This document shows positions 15,639 through 24,541 of a stretch of 54,655 nt of DNA, one piece after another; within the stretch, counting starts at the first letter, position 1, and the number at the start of each line of letters is the position of its first letter. The position numbers were made by a program, and so were the translations under genes. Origin of the DNA: Flavobacterium bizetiae (GTDB lineage: Bacteria > Bacteroidota > Bacteroidia > Flavobacteriales > Flavobacteriaceae); contig NZ_CADCSU010000174.1 in assembly GCF_902804475.1 (NCBI RefSeq), positions 1-54,655 on the forward strand. The letters are read 5' to 3'. The notes beneath the pieces are model-generated. The model made no database searches and was not told the DNA's origin. It saw only the letters and a list, made by a program, of their open reading frames with translations.

Positions 15639-17027
15639 TTAATTTGCGGTTGGAAGAATGATTCCGGTTTGGTCAATTAAATACACTAATGAAGTCATTG
15701 TTGCGGCTCCCAGTTCAAGTTCTCTTTTGTTAATGGCATCAAATTTATCATTTGCTGCGTGGTGATAATCAAAGTAACGTTGTGAATCTGGCATTAAACC
15801 TGCTTTAACGATCGTTTTAGACGTTATGTGGTCGATATCTGAACCACTATGCCCTTTTACAAAAGTATTAACGAAATAAGGTTCAAAAAGAGGCGCGAAT
15901 CCCTGAATCTTTTTCAGGTTGGCATCATCGGCTTCAAGAGAAAAACCTCTTGGTGTAAATCCGCCTGAATCGCTTTCGAGAGCAAAAATATGATTCTCGT
16001 TCTTTTGCTTTGCCACTTCTTCGTATTTGGCTCCGCCTTTTCCGCCGTTTTCTTCATTCATAAACAAAACAACACGAATTGTATTTTTAGGTTTATAGTT
16101 TAAGTTTTTTAATATTCGAACTACTTCCATACTTTGCACTACTCCTGCTCCATCGTCATGAGATCCGTCGGCTAGATCCCACGAATCTAAATGTCCGCCC
16201 ACTACCATAATATTTTCGGGAGTTACAGTTCCTGTTAGTTCCCCAATTACGTTATGCGACAATACATCCGGCAATGTCTCACAAGATTGTTTGAAATAAA
16301 ATTTTAAAGTTGGATTCGCTTTTAATGATTTGCTTAACAATTCGGCTCCGTTTGTGCTAATTGCAGCGCCTGGAACATATTTATCTTTTGATAAGTCACC
16401 ATAACTTTGATTTCCTGCATGAGGAAAATCGTCTAAACGTAAATTTAGCGAACGAACAATTGCTCCAACAGCTCCTAATTGTCCTGCTTCTTTCGCTCCT
16501 ATTCTTCTTTGATCTCCAGCTTCTGAATAAGAATCGAAAGTTCCGACATTTTCAGGGTTCATTGGTCTGTTGAAAAATACAATTTTACCTTTTACTTTAT
16601 CGCCTAAAGATCTTAATTCGTCGATGCTTTTTACCTCAACAACTTCTGCTGTAATCCCTCCTTTTGGAGTTGCAACTGAAGCTCCTAATGCACAAATTGG
16701 CACCACTGTTTTTGTTTTTCCGTCTAAAATATAAGCGGTTTCTTTTTCGCCACGCACCCAATGCGGCACCATAACTTCCTGCAAATATACTTTATCAAGT
16801 CCTAAGGTTTCAAGTTGTCTTTTGGTATATTCTACAGCTTGTTCGGCACCTTTAGATCCTGATAAACGGCTTCCTATATCGTTAGACAAATATTCTAACC
16901 AGGTATAACATTTGGCTTCTGTTAAAGCTTTTTTATAGAATAATTTAATATTCTTTTCATCATTTGACTGTGCAAACAAGGTCAATCCGTTTAAAACTAA
17001 AGCAGTTAAAAGAATCGTTTTTTTCAT
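15639..17027 (-). CDS. Secreted M28-family metallopeptidase with PA domain
   Basis: This secreted zinc aminopeptidase or carboxypeptidase-like protein has 462 residues. The signal peptide MKKTILLTALVLNGLTLFAQ sets the start at 17027; the frame extends 13 codons further without purpose. A protease-associated insert occupies roughly residues 110-235. The di-zinc site is complete: His279 in GGHLDSWD, Asp291 in SHDDGAG, the catalytic Glu pair 325-326 in FMNEENGG, Asp352 in ESDSGG, and the C-terminal HH at 422-423. The gene is separated by a terminator from the GH43-like gene upstream and is likely its own unit, acting in the periplasm or outside the cell on peptides. Confidence 0.92.
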   Translation of the reverse strand: MKKTILLTALVLNGLTLFAQSNDEKNIKLFYKKALTEAKCYTWLEYLSNDIGSRLSGSKGAEQAVEYTKRQLETLGLDKVYLQEVMVPHWVRGEKETAYILDGKTKTVVPICALGASVATPKGGITAEVVEVKSIDELRSLGDKVKGKIVFFNRPMNPENVGTFDSYSEAGDQRRIGAKEAGQLGAVGAIVRSLNLRLDDFPHAGNQSYGDLSKDKYVPGAAISTNGAELLSKSLKANPTLKFYFKQSCETLPDVLSHNVIGELTGTVTPENIMVVGGHLDSWDLADGSHDDGAGVVQSMEVVRILKNLNYKPKNTIRVVLFMNEENGGKGGAKYEEVAKQKNENHIFALESDSGGFTPRGFSLEADDANLKKIQGFAPLFEPYFVNTFVKGHSGSDIDHITSKTIVKAGLMPDSQRYFDYHHAANDKFDAINKRELELGAATMTSLVYLIDQTGIILPTAN

Positions 17028-17111
17028 AAATCTGTGGCGTTTTTGGGTTGTCTGACAAAGGAACAAAATTCTTTAGAACTGCCGGAATTTCTTTTGAACT
17101 ATTCGCATAAA

Positions 17112-17155
17112 AAAAACTCTAATTACAAACCTTGTAGTTTATAATTAGAGTTTTT
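17112..17155. terminator. Intrinsic terminator after the GH43-like gene
   Basis: AAAAACTCTAATTA and TAATTAGAGTTTTT form a perfect 14-bp stem with a 16-bp loop. It lies just downstream of the minus-strand gene ending at 17176 and marks the end of the polysaccharide locus. Confidence 0.9.
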
Positions 17156-17175
17156 ATGTTTTTAATAAAATAAAA

Positions 17176-19098
17176 CTATTTTACTTCAATAATCTTATTC
17201 TTTGTCCCAATTCCATTTTCATTAAAAGCTTCAATAGTAAAGTAATATTTTGAGCCTTTATCTAAGCCTCTAAAATCATAAGAACTATCTCCGTACACCA
17301 TTATACTATTGTATAATTTATCAGGTGAAATTCCGTAATAGATATTATAACCAATAGCATCAGCTTGCTTTTTCCAGGAAATCATAGCATTTCTTGAGTC
17401 GGTTTTATTTCGGTCAACTTTAAAAGAATTAACTGCTTTTGGTTTTTCTAATAATCCGTTTCCGAATACTCTGAAATCTGAAATGGCAAACAATCCTGAT
17501 GCATTGTGAATGTTTTCCATTTTGATGTATCGTGCTTTAATCGATTTTGTCAACTCTACGTAATCATGAGGAACATCTTTATCATTTTTAGATTTATCTA
17601 CTACTAAAGTCCAATTTTGAGCATCATCTGACATGAAGATTTTATATTGATAATAAATATCCATCGCCTTGTTGTATTGTGTCGCTTTATGATCGGCATA
17701 ATTAATCTGCAATGCTTTAATTTCCATTTGTCGGCCTAAATCCATTTGAAGCCATTCTCCCGGATCACCCGTTTTAGCAGACCAATACGTTTGAATATCT
17801 TCGTCTGTCAAATTATTCGGCCCGTAACAAAATTTCTCATATACTTTTTTACCGCCTGTATCAACTCTGTGCGTCTGCACTTCCATACATTCTTCTGAAG
17901 AAGATACGGTTACCGGTTTTTTATATGAAAGTAACATCCATCCTGATGAAGCGCCTTTTGTTTGGTCGCGTTCAGCTGTTGGAAGCGTTATCGGAAAATC
18001 ACCGTAAGAAGTGATAGAATACATTACATCATCTTTGTCAAAACCAGCAGGGAACATATCAATGCGTCGCTCAAAACGATCTTTAATCGAAATTTTACAA
18101 GTTCCGGTATTCCAGTAATTACCATAATTATCTCCAAAAGTATTTCCGTGTCCGGCTCCAATTACAAATCCTCCTGGTTTATAAGACATTGGATTGTGTT
18201 TTTGATAAACAAAAGGTCCTAACGGATTATCCCCAACATGAACACCATTTGCGTAACCTTTAAATTCAGTAGCCGGAGCTCCGTATTGCATATAATATTT
18301 TCCGTTGTGTTTTGTCATCCACGCACCTTCTATAAAATCTCCCCAAGGCGCTGGTTCCATATCATTATTAGGTCCAAAACGTTCCCAACCATGATTTTTA
18401 GGATCTAACCCAACCACTTCTTTAATTTGTCCGTACGGACGTTGAATATCTTCTACCTCAGTTGCTGCGTATAGTTGTGCATAATCTGCCTGATTTCCTA
18501 CTGGCAGCCAGGTTTTATAATCTACTTCAGTTCCTACAAGAGGTAATTTTCCGCTTGAACCATAGTACATATAGACTTTTTTGTCATCATCCTGAAATAT
18601 AGCAGGATCCCAGGTTGGCAACATTGCTTTGTCTACATGACGTAACCATCTTCCTGATTTTGGATCGGCAGTTTTCCAAACCGGATGATCTTTTTTCCAG
18701 GTTGAACCTACATAAAATAAAGTATCATTTATAACCCATGCAGCAGGCGCACATTGATCATCATCGCCTGGCTGTCTTTGAAAACTTCCATAAACAAAAT
18801 TCCAATCCGACATATCTTTGCTCCAAAAGAATCCAGCCTGATTGGTCGCAAATAAATAATACTCGCCTTTATAGGTAATAATAACCGGATCTGCGCTTGA
18901 ACGGCGAGATTCAGGAATTCCGTTATGATTATGAGTGGTATAATTGTAACCAATATTAATAGGATTACAATAGGTCGTTGCAGGTTTATTAGGATCAAAC
19001 CATTCCGTTTTGCCAGGAGTATTGGATTTTTGTGCTGAGATATTGACATTAAATCCTATCACAAGCAACAAAAGCGATATAGACGATAGTTTATACAT
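17176..19098 (-). CDS. GH43-like glycosidase with F5/8C and Fn3 domains
   Basis: This 640-residue secreted protein has a signal peptide (residues 1-22) and then a five-bladed propeller of GH43 type at about 35-370. The likely catalytic triad is Asp70 (SSADPVII), Asp164 (TWDPAIF) and Glu257 (FIEGAWMTKHNGKYY), in the usual order and spacing. Residues ~395-545 resemble an F5/8 type C (discoidin) carbohydrate-binding module (DLGRQMEIKALQINYADHKA), and ~555-640 a fibronectin type III domain. GH43 enzymes mostly cleave arabinosides, xylosides or galactosides; the specificity here cannot be read. It lies 45 bp after the phosphodiesterase gene, in a unit separated by a terminator from the susCD operon. 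Confidence 0.85.
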   Translation of the reverse strand: MYKLSSISLLLLVIGFNVNISAQKSNTPGKTEWFDPNKPATTYCNPINIGYNYTTHNHNGIPESRRSSADPVIITYKGEYYLFATNQAGFFWSKDMSDWNFVYGSFQRQPGDDDQCAPAAWVINDTLFYVGSTWKKDHPVWKTADPKSGRWLRHVDKAMLPTWDPAIFQDDDKKVYMYYGSSGKLPLVGTEVDYKTWLPVGNQADYAQLYAATEVEDIQRPYGQIKEVVGLDPKNHGWERFGPNNDMEPAPWGDFIEGAWMTKHNGKYYMQYGAPATEFKGYANGVHVGDNPLGPFVYQKHNPMSYKPGGFVIGAGHGNTFGDNYGNYWNTGTCKISIKDRFERRIDMFPAGFDKDDVMYSITSYGDFPITLPTAERDQTKGASSGWMLLSYKKPVTVSSSEECMEVQTHRVDTGGKKVYEKFCYGPNNLTDEDIQTYWSAKTGDPGEWLQMDLGRQMEIKALQINYADHKATQYNKAMDIYYQYKIFMSDDAQNWTLVVDKSKNDKDVPHDYVELTKSIKARYIKMENIHNASGLFAISDFRVFGNGLLEKPKAVNSFKVDRNKTDSRNAMISWKKQADAIGYNIYYGISPDKLYNSIMVYGDSSYDFRGLDKGSKYYFTIEAFNENGIGTKNKIIEVK

Positions 19099-19143
19099 TT
19101 CTTTTATTTTTTGTTTTTAAATGAGCTTATCAGCATTTACAAG

Positions 19144-19929
19144 CTATTTATTATTCTTTATTCTTTCTCCCAATAATTCAGGTTCATTGGTGGTGATATA
19201 ATCAAATTTATTCTTGATAATCCAATCCATATCTGCAGCTTCATTCACTGTCCAGGCATTTAGAATGATATTATTCTCTTTTGCTTCTTTAATCCATTCC
19301 GGATGTTTTTTAAAGAATGAATAATGATAATCAACGCCATTAATATGATCTGCTTTTACTTCTACCGGAGATTTATTTCCTTCTAAATATTGCAAAATTG
19401 CTTTTTGGTCAACTTGTCTGATTTGTTTTAGAATTTCATAATCAAAACTAATATAGCAGGTGTTTTTTTCTGCCTTTAGTTTTTTGATGGTTTCAACCGT
19501 CATCAATGCAGTCTTTTTTCCTCTTTCTTTACTTATTTCAGAAGGCTTTATTTCGCAGACTAAAAGTGTATGCTTATTGTTCTTTTTTCCTTCAGTAATA
19601 TACTCGTGTAAAGTAGGCAGTTGCTCTCCGTTCGAAAGTTTAAACTTTATAAGGTCAGCATAATTTGTTTCTTCTATAAGCAGTTTGTTATAATGTGCAT
19701 CGTGATTAATTATCAGCGAGTCATCGGCTGTTCTCCAAACGTCAAATTCTGAACCTGCCAATTTTAGATCAATAGCATGCCTTAAAGAAGCAATTGAGTT
19801 CTCTGGTAAATTATTTTTTTTCCATGCTCCACGATGTGCTACAATAGCATTCTTTTTTGTGCTGCAAGAAGAAAAAACAGCTACAGCAATCATGAAGAGA
19901 AATGCGTAAAATATTTTAGTTGTATTCAT
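19144..19929 (-). CDS. Glycerophosphodiester phosphodiesterase-family lipoprotein
   Basis: This 261-residue GDPD TIM-barrel protein has lipoprotein signal MNTTKIFYAFLFMIAVAVFS with Cys22 in FSSC. The catalytic and metal residues are present: His32-Arg33 in VAHRGAW, Glu43-Asn44 in PENS, Glu61 and Asp63 in SEFDVW, and His76 in NHDAHYN. Family members release glycerol phosphate from phosphodiesters. The setting within a glucan locus suggests removal of phosphoglycerol groups from a decorated glucan rather than lipid turnover (inference). It is transcribed with the GH43-like gene; a terminator separates it from the GH3 gene upstream, so it should have its own promoter in 19930-20001, although no TAnnTTTG box was seen there. 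Confidence 0.9.
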   Translation of the reverse strand: MNTTKIFYAFLFMIAVAVFSSCSTKKNAIVAHRGAWKKNNLPENSIASLRHAIDLKLAGSEFDVWRTADDSLIINHDAHYNKLLIEETNYADLIKFKLSNGEQLPTLHEYITEGKKNNKHTLLVCEIKPSEISKERGKKTALMTVETIKKLKAEKNTCYISFDYEILKQIRQVDQKAILQYLEGNKSPVEVKADHINGVDYHYSFFKKHPEWIKEAKENNIILNAWTVNEAADMDWIIKNKFDYITTNEPELLGERIKNNK

Positions 19930-20001
19930 TGTATAGAAATTAAGATTTGTATTTTTAATTAGTGAGATCGAATTTACTTACAAAACAGAGATATCAAAGC
20001 T

Positions 20002-20034
20002 AAAAAAAAGCCCTCCGAACTAACAACGAAGGGC
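20002..20034 (-). terminator. Intrinsic terminator after the GH3 gene
   Basis: Read on the minus strand, GCCCTTCG pairs with CGGAGGGC (one G-U) around a 9-base loop, followed by eight T. It closes the susC-to-GH3 operon before the phosphodiesterase gene. Confidence 0.88.
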
Positions 20035-20056
20035 CAATCAATAATAAATAAACCAA

Positions 20057-22357
20057 CTATTTAGTTAACTCAAAACTAACTTTCTTATCGGCATTTGAAT
20101 TTCCTCCAACGAAAACATCAAACTGCCCAGGTTCTGCTACAAATTGTAAATCAGAATTATAAAATTTTAAATCTTCAACTGTGATATCAAAAGTCACGGT
20201 TTGTTTCTCCCCTTTTTTAAGTGTAATTTTTTGGAAGTTTTTCAGTTCTCTAACTGGTCTTGTTACTGAACCAACTAGATCTCTAATGTATAACTGAACT
20301 GTTTCTTTTCCGTCATAATTTCCTGTATTCGCAACATCAACTGTTACTTTTAATTTTCCGGCAGGATTCATTTTATCAGATGAAATTTTAAGGTTTGAAT
20401 ACTCAAAAGAAGTATAACTTAATCCGAAACCAAATGGGAATAATGGCTCATTTCTTTCGTCGATATAGTTCGATCTGAATTTTTCGAATTTACCTTCTGT
20501 GTTAGAAAGTGGTCTTCCTGTATTTTTGTGTGCGTAGTAAATTGGCAATTGACCAACACTTCTAGGGAAAGTTGAAGTTAATTTTCCAGAAGGGTTTACA
20601 TCTCCAAATAAAACATCAGCAATAGCATAACCTGCTTCACTACCAGCAAACCAAACATTTAAAATTGCAGGAACAGTTTCGTTTTCTGCTTTAATTACTA
20701 ACGGACGTCCGTCGAATAAAACTAATACAACTGGTTTTCCTGTTTTTAATAATGCATTTAATAAATCTTTTTGAGCTTGAGGAATTTCTAAATTCGTACG
20801 GCTGCTTGATTCTCCACTTAATTCAGCAGATTCTCCTAAAGCTGCTACAATAACATCTGATTGATTCGCAACTTTTAAAGCTTCAGCTAATAATTCTTCT
20901 TTTGAACGACCGTCACGGTGTAATGTTTTACCAAACATTGTAGCATTAGTTTCAAAAGTTTCATCGTAATCTAAATTACTTCCTTTTGCGTATAATACTT
21001 TTGTAGAAGGTCCTGCTACTTCTTTGATTCCTGCTAATAATGAAATAGCATTCTCCATTTTTGTAGCAACACTCCAGGTTCCCGGCATATTTTCTTTTGC
21101 ATCTCCCAATGGCCCGATCAAAGCAATAGTTCCTGATTTTTTAAGTGGTAATACCTGACCTTGATTTTTTAATAAAACCAATGATTGTGCAGCAATTGAT
21201 CTTGCTTCTTTTCTGCTGCCTGATGTGAAAATTTCTGTTTTAGCTCTTTTTTCATCACAATATTTATAAGGATCGCTAAACAATCCTAAATCGTATTTAG
21301 CTTCAAGAATAAGTTTTACAGCATTATCGATTGTTTCGATAGTTACTTTTTTCTCATCCAATGATTTTTTCAAAGTAGTTAAGAAACCTTCTCCAACCAT
21401 GTCCATTTCAACACCTGCGTTTAGAGACAAAGCAGAAACTGCTTGTAAATCTCCCATTCCGTGCTCGATCATTTCAGGAATTCCTGTAAAATCAGTTACT
21501 ACGAAACCTTTAAAACCCCATTGTTTTCTTAAAATATCGGTCATTAACCATTTGTTTCCAGTTGCAGGGATTCCGTCGATTTCATTAAAAGAAGCCATAA
21601 CAGATCCTACACCAGCATCAACAGCTGCTTTGTAAGGAGGGAAATAATCATTAAACATTCTGATATGACTCATATCAACTGTATTATAATCACGACCACC
21701 TTCAGGAGCACCATATAAAGCGAAGTGTTTTACACAAGCCATAATCGAATTATTTTTCGAAAGATCGTGTTGTTGATATCCGTTTACCATTGCAGTTGCA
21801 ATTCGGCTTCCTAAGTACGGATCTTCACCTGAACCTTCAGAAACTCTTCCCCAACGAGGATCGCGAGAAACATCTACCATTGGAGAGAATGTCCAGTTGA
21901 TACCATCTGCACTTGCTTCCTGAGCGGCAATCTGAGCACTTCTTTCGATTAACCCCATATCCCAGGTACAAGATAATCCTAACGGAATTGGAAATGTTGT
22001 TTCGTAACCGTGAATAACATCCATACCAAAAATCAATGGAATTTTTAAACGGCTTTTTTCAACAGCGATTTTTTGTACTTCTTTAATTTTTTGAACAGAT
22101 TTTATATTGAATAAACCTCCAACTTTACCTTCAGCAATTTTTGTAGCCACGTCAGAACTATTTGCCTGTCCTGTAGTAATATCTCCAGAAGTTGGTAAAT
22201 TAAGTTGACCTAATTTTTCATCTAATGTCATTTTCGACATTAACTCAGCTACAAACTCTGACCTTGGTTTAATTTTTACTGTATTTTTAGTATTCTTTTT
22301 CTGAGCATAACCCAAAACAGCACATCCTAAAAAAAGTAAGACTAATTTGTTTTTCAT
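20057..22357 (-). CDS. GH3 family beta-glucosidase (BglX-type)
   Basis: This 766-residue exported exo-glucosidase has a signal peptide (MKNKLVLLFLGCAVLGYAQ), an N-terminal GH3 TIM barrel with the nucleophile Asp289 in GFVVTDFTG, a middle alpha/beta sandwich carrying the probable acid/base Glu in AELSGESSSRTNLEIPQAQ, and a C-terminal Fn3-like domain. The arrangement and length match periplasmic BglX. It should remove terminal glucose from beta-gluco-oligosaccharides. Together with the GH144-like gene two positions upstream, a beta-1,2-gluco-oligosaccharide preference is plausible but not visible in the sequence. It begins 10 bp after the esterase gene and is last in the operon, with a terminator immediately after. 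Confidence 0.95.
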   Translation of the reverse strand: MKNKLVLLFLGCAVLGYAQKKNTKNTVKIKPRSEFVAELMSKMTLDEKLGQLNLPTSGDITTGQANSSDVATKIAEGKVGGLFNIKSVQKIKEVQKIAVEKSRLKIPLIFGMDVIHGYETTFPIPLGLSCTWDMGLIERSAQIAAQEASADGINWTFSPMVDVSRDPRWGRVSEGSGEDPYLGSRIATAMVNGYQQHDLSKNNSIMACVKHFALYGAPEGGRDYNTVDMSHIRMFNDYFPPYKAAVDAGVGSVMASFNEIDGIPATGNKWLMTDILRKQWGFKGFVVTDFTGIPEMIEHGMGDLQAVSALSLNAGVEMDMVGEGFLTTLKKSLDEKKVTIETIDNAVKLILEAKYDLGLFSDPYKYCDEKRAKTEIFTSGSRKEARSIAAQSLVLLKNQGQVLPLKKSGTIALIGPLGDAKENMPGTWSVATKMENAISLLAGIKEVAGPSTKVLYAKGSNLDYDETFETNATMFGKTLHRDGRSKEELLAEALKVANQSDVIVAALGESAELSGESSSRTNLEIPQAQKDLLNALLKTGKPVVLVLFDGRPLVIKAENETVPAILNVWFAGSEAGYAIADVLFGDVNPSGKLTSTFPRSVGQLPIYYAHKNTGRPLSNTEGKFEKFRSNYIDERNEPLFPFGFGLSYTSFEYSNLKISSDKMNPAGKLKVTVDVANTGNYDGKETVQLYIRDLVGSVTRPVRELKNFQKITLKKGEKQTVTFDITVEDLKFYNSDLQFVAEPGQFDVFVGGNSNADKKVSFELTK

Positions 22358-22367
22358 TCTATTATAT

Positions 22368-23081
22368 TTATTTGTTCGTATTCGTTTTCATTTGTTTAAA
22401 CATCCAGTCATAAATTTCAGGATTGTCATAAACTCTCGACCAGCTATCGTGGCCAGCATCATCAAAAATGGTTAATTGTACATCTTTGGCATTGCACTTT
22501 TTTAATTCTTTGTAAATGGTGATCGCATAATCAACCTTTACTACATCATCCAATAATCCATGAAAGATTCGGATTGGAATATTGGCAATTTTACAAGCAC
22601 TTTCTAATTCGATCAAATCAACAAAACCTGAAATAGGTACAATTGCTGCAAATTTATCGGGATATGATAATGCTAAATTCCATGCTGCCCAACCTCCGGA
22701 ACTTAAACCGGTAACATATATTCTGTCAGGATCTATTTTGTTTTCCTTTTGAATTTTTAATATCAATTCATAAATCGATTCAATATTCCAATTTTCGTCT
22801 TCTTTGCATTGAGGAGCTAAAACATACGCATCTAACTGATTTGTTTTGAGATATTTTAAAGGGCCATTGATTTTTACTTTTTCAATGTCTGTTCCTTTTT
22901 CTCCATCGCCTGAAATAAAAACTATTAATGGCTTTTTATCTTTTGTATTGGCCGGTTTATGTAATGCATAAGCCAATTCATAATTGGTTACTATTACTGT
23001 TTTTATTTTTCCGGTTGTTTCGCTTTGAGCAAAACTCATTACAGAAAAAAACAGGACGATTAATGCTATTTTATACTTCAT
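22368..23081 (-). CDS. Secreted alpha/beta-hydrolase (carboxylesterase-like)
   Basis: This 237-residue serine hydrolase has signal peptide MKYKIALIVLFFSVMSFAQ. The nucleophile elbow is GLSSGG with Ser128, followed by Asp178 in FHGLLDD and His211 in DDAGHDSW, giving a complete catalytic triad. A strand and oxyanion region precedes it (PLIVFISGDGEKG). The overall pattern resembles dienelactone hydrolase or phospholipase/carboxylesterase-type enzymes often found in polysaccharide loci as deacylases. It sits 8 bp after the GH144-like gene and 10 bp before GH3, so it should act on the same substrate, possibly removing acyl decorations. Confidence 0.85.
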   Translation of the reverse strand: MKYKIALIVLFFSVMSFAQSETTGKIKTVIVTNYELAYALHKPANTKDKKPLIVFISGDGEKGTDIEKVKINGPLKYLKTNQLDAYVLAPQCKEDENWNIESIYELILKIQKENKIDPDRIYVTGLSSGGWAAWNLALSYPDKFAAIVPISGFVDLIELESACKIANIPIRIFHGLLDDVVKVDYAITIYKELKKCNAKDVQLTIFDDAGHDSWSRVYDNPEIYDWMFKQMKTNTNK

Positions 23082-23089
23082 TCGAAATA

Positions 23090-24469
23090 TTATTGAATTC
23101 CGTATTTTCCTGATTTAAAACCAAGTTTAACTAAACCTTGTTTTACTTCTGGCGCATTCATAAATAATTTCCATAATAAACCAGTGCGGTAATTTTCGAT
23201 CATAACCACTTCCGGCCCCTGATCAATTGCTAAATAACGTTTTGCAACCCAGTTATTATTACCCAGACTCAAGGCATCATAAAAACCTGCTTCTCCCCAA
23301 GTTAGATCTTTATGGTTGTCATAAAGATTTCTGATTACAGCCATAGATTCTTTTGGAGTGTATACAATTGAACTTATTGCTGCTGTTGGAGAAATTACTT
23401 GCTGATCATTACTTGGCATATGAGCATTGTAACCAATAGAACCATCAGGATTTCTCGAATAAGATGCTGTTAGTCCCCAATAATCAGGTCCGTAACCTTT
23501 AACTTTTCCAGGATTTTCTACACAGTATTCGTAATTTATTTTTGTTTGATTAACATTCAAATCCCAATAATTTGCATACTTGTCTGTTAATTGGTTTGGA
23601 TCAAGTCCTACATAAGAATAATGCGCCCAGAATAAAGGTCCGCCATATTCTTCTGCTCCATTATGTTTTAGGACTAACGGAATATTATATTTTGTTTTTG
23701 AAGAAACAATTCCGCCACTTCTCGCCCAACCTTCGTGATACGCTTTTGCATCAATTGAATGTGTTGGCGAAGATGCTGCTAATACATAAGTGATTAAACA
23801 CTCGTTATATCCCTCAAGTGGGAAATTCATTTGCCAGGCATAAGAAGGCGACCAGTGCCAGTACAATACATTTTTATTATTAGTGTACCATTGCCAGTCA
23901 ACACCTTTCCAAAGTGCATCATATTTTTGAGCAACTGCTTTTTCGCTCTCAGAACCATCTTTAAGATATTCACGAACTGTAATCATTCCCGCAACCAAAA
24001 ATGAAGTTTCGACTAAGTCTCCACCATTATCCTTGGTTCCAAAAGGCTTTACTTTTCCTGTATTTCCGTCAATCCAGTGTGACCACGCTCCATGAAAACG
24101 GTCTGCTTTGCCTAAAAAATCAGCAATTTTGTTAAGTCTCTCTACTCCTTGCTCTTTTGTAATGTAACCTTGAGACATACCTGAAACCAATGCCATTAAA
24201 CCAAAACCTGATCCACCTGTTGTTACGATGTTAGCATCATTTTCAGGATAAACTCCATCAGGATGGTATCTTTCTCTAGCTAACCCGGAATTTGGTTCAG
24301 CATAATCCCAAAAATATTTAAATGTTTGTTTTTGAACAGTTGCTAAAAGTTCTTCATCTGTTAATTTTACAGTTGTAACATTTTCTCCTTCATTTTCTTT
24401 TGATTTATCAGAATTAGATCCGCAACCAAAAAGACTAAAAACTAATAATAAAACTGAAATTCTAACCAT
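23090..24469 (-). CDS. GH144/glycoamylase-family lipoprotein, candidate endo-beta-1,2-glucanase
   Basis: This 459-residue lipoprotein has signal MVRISVLLLVFSLFGC. The start at 24469 is used because the open frame to 24490 only adds seven residues ahead of the signal. The (alpha/alpha)6-type catalytic domain shows the glycoamylase-family (Pfam PF10091) pattern: TFKYFWDYAEPNSGLARER near the N terminus, TTGGSGFGLMALVSG, GAWSHWIDG, and further downstream GYNAHMPSNDQQVISPTAA. The endo-beta-1,2-glucanases of family GH144 (for example from Chitinophaga pinensis) belong to this group. It is called glucoamylase in many annotations, which may mislead. It is preceded by an intra-operon hairpin after susD. 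Confidence 0.82.
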   Translation of the reverse strand: MVRISVLLLVFSLFGCGSNSDKSKENEGENVTTVKLTDEELLATVQKQTFKYFWDYAEPNSGLARERYHPDGVYPENDANIVTTGGSGFGLMALVSGMSQGYITKEQGVERLNKIADFLGKADRFHGAWSHWIDGNTGKVKPFGTKDNGGDLVETSFLVAGMITVREYLKDGSESEKAVAQKYDALWKGVDWQWYTNNKNVLYWHWSPSYAWQMNFPLEGYNECLITYVLAASSPTHSIDAKAYHEGWARSGGIVSSKTKYNIPLVLKHNGAEEYGGPLFWAHYSYVGLDPNQLTDKYANYWDLNVNQTKINYEYCVENPGKVKGYGPDYWGLTASYSRNPDGSIGYNAHMPSNDQQVISPTAAISSIVYTPKESMAVIRNLYDNHKDLTWGEAGFYDALSLGNNNWVAKRYLAIDQGPEVVMIENYRTGLLWKLFMNAPEVKQGLVKLGFKSGKYGIQ

Positions 24470-24496
24470 TATAAAAAAATTTAAAAACAATTAATA

Positions 24497-24530
24497 AAAA
24501 TCACTCCCTTCCTGAGAAGGGAGTGATTTT
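24497..24530 (-). terminator. Hairpin between susD and the GH144-like gene
   Basis: AAAATCACTCCCTTC and GAAGGGAGTGATTTT form a perfect 15-bp stem with a four-base loop, followed on the minus strand by T-rich sequence. It lies inside the operon and probably acts as a partial terminator or RNA-end stabiliser giving more SusCD than enzymes. Confidence 0.85.
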
Positions 24531-24541
24531 GAAAATCTTAA

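Noticed and set aside
23090..24469. True glucoamylase (starch-degrading) assignment
   Set aside because: No GH15, GH13 or starch-binding features are seen; the PF10091-type pattern and pairing with GH3 argue for a GH144-like role.
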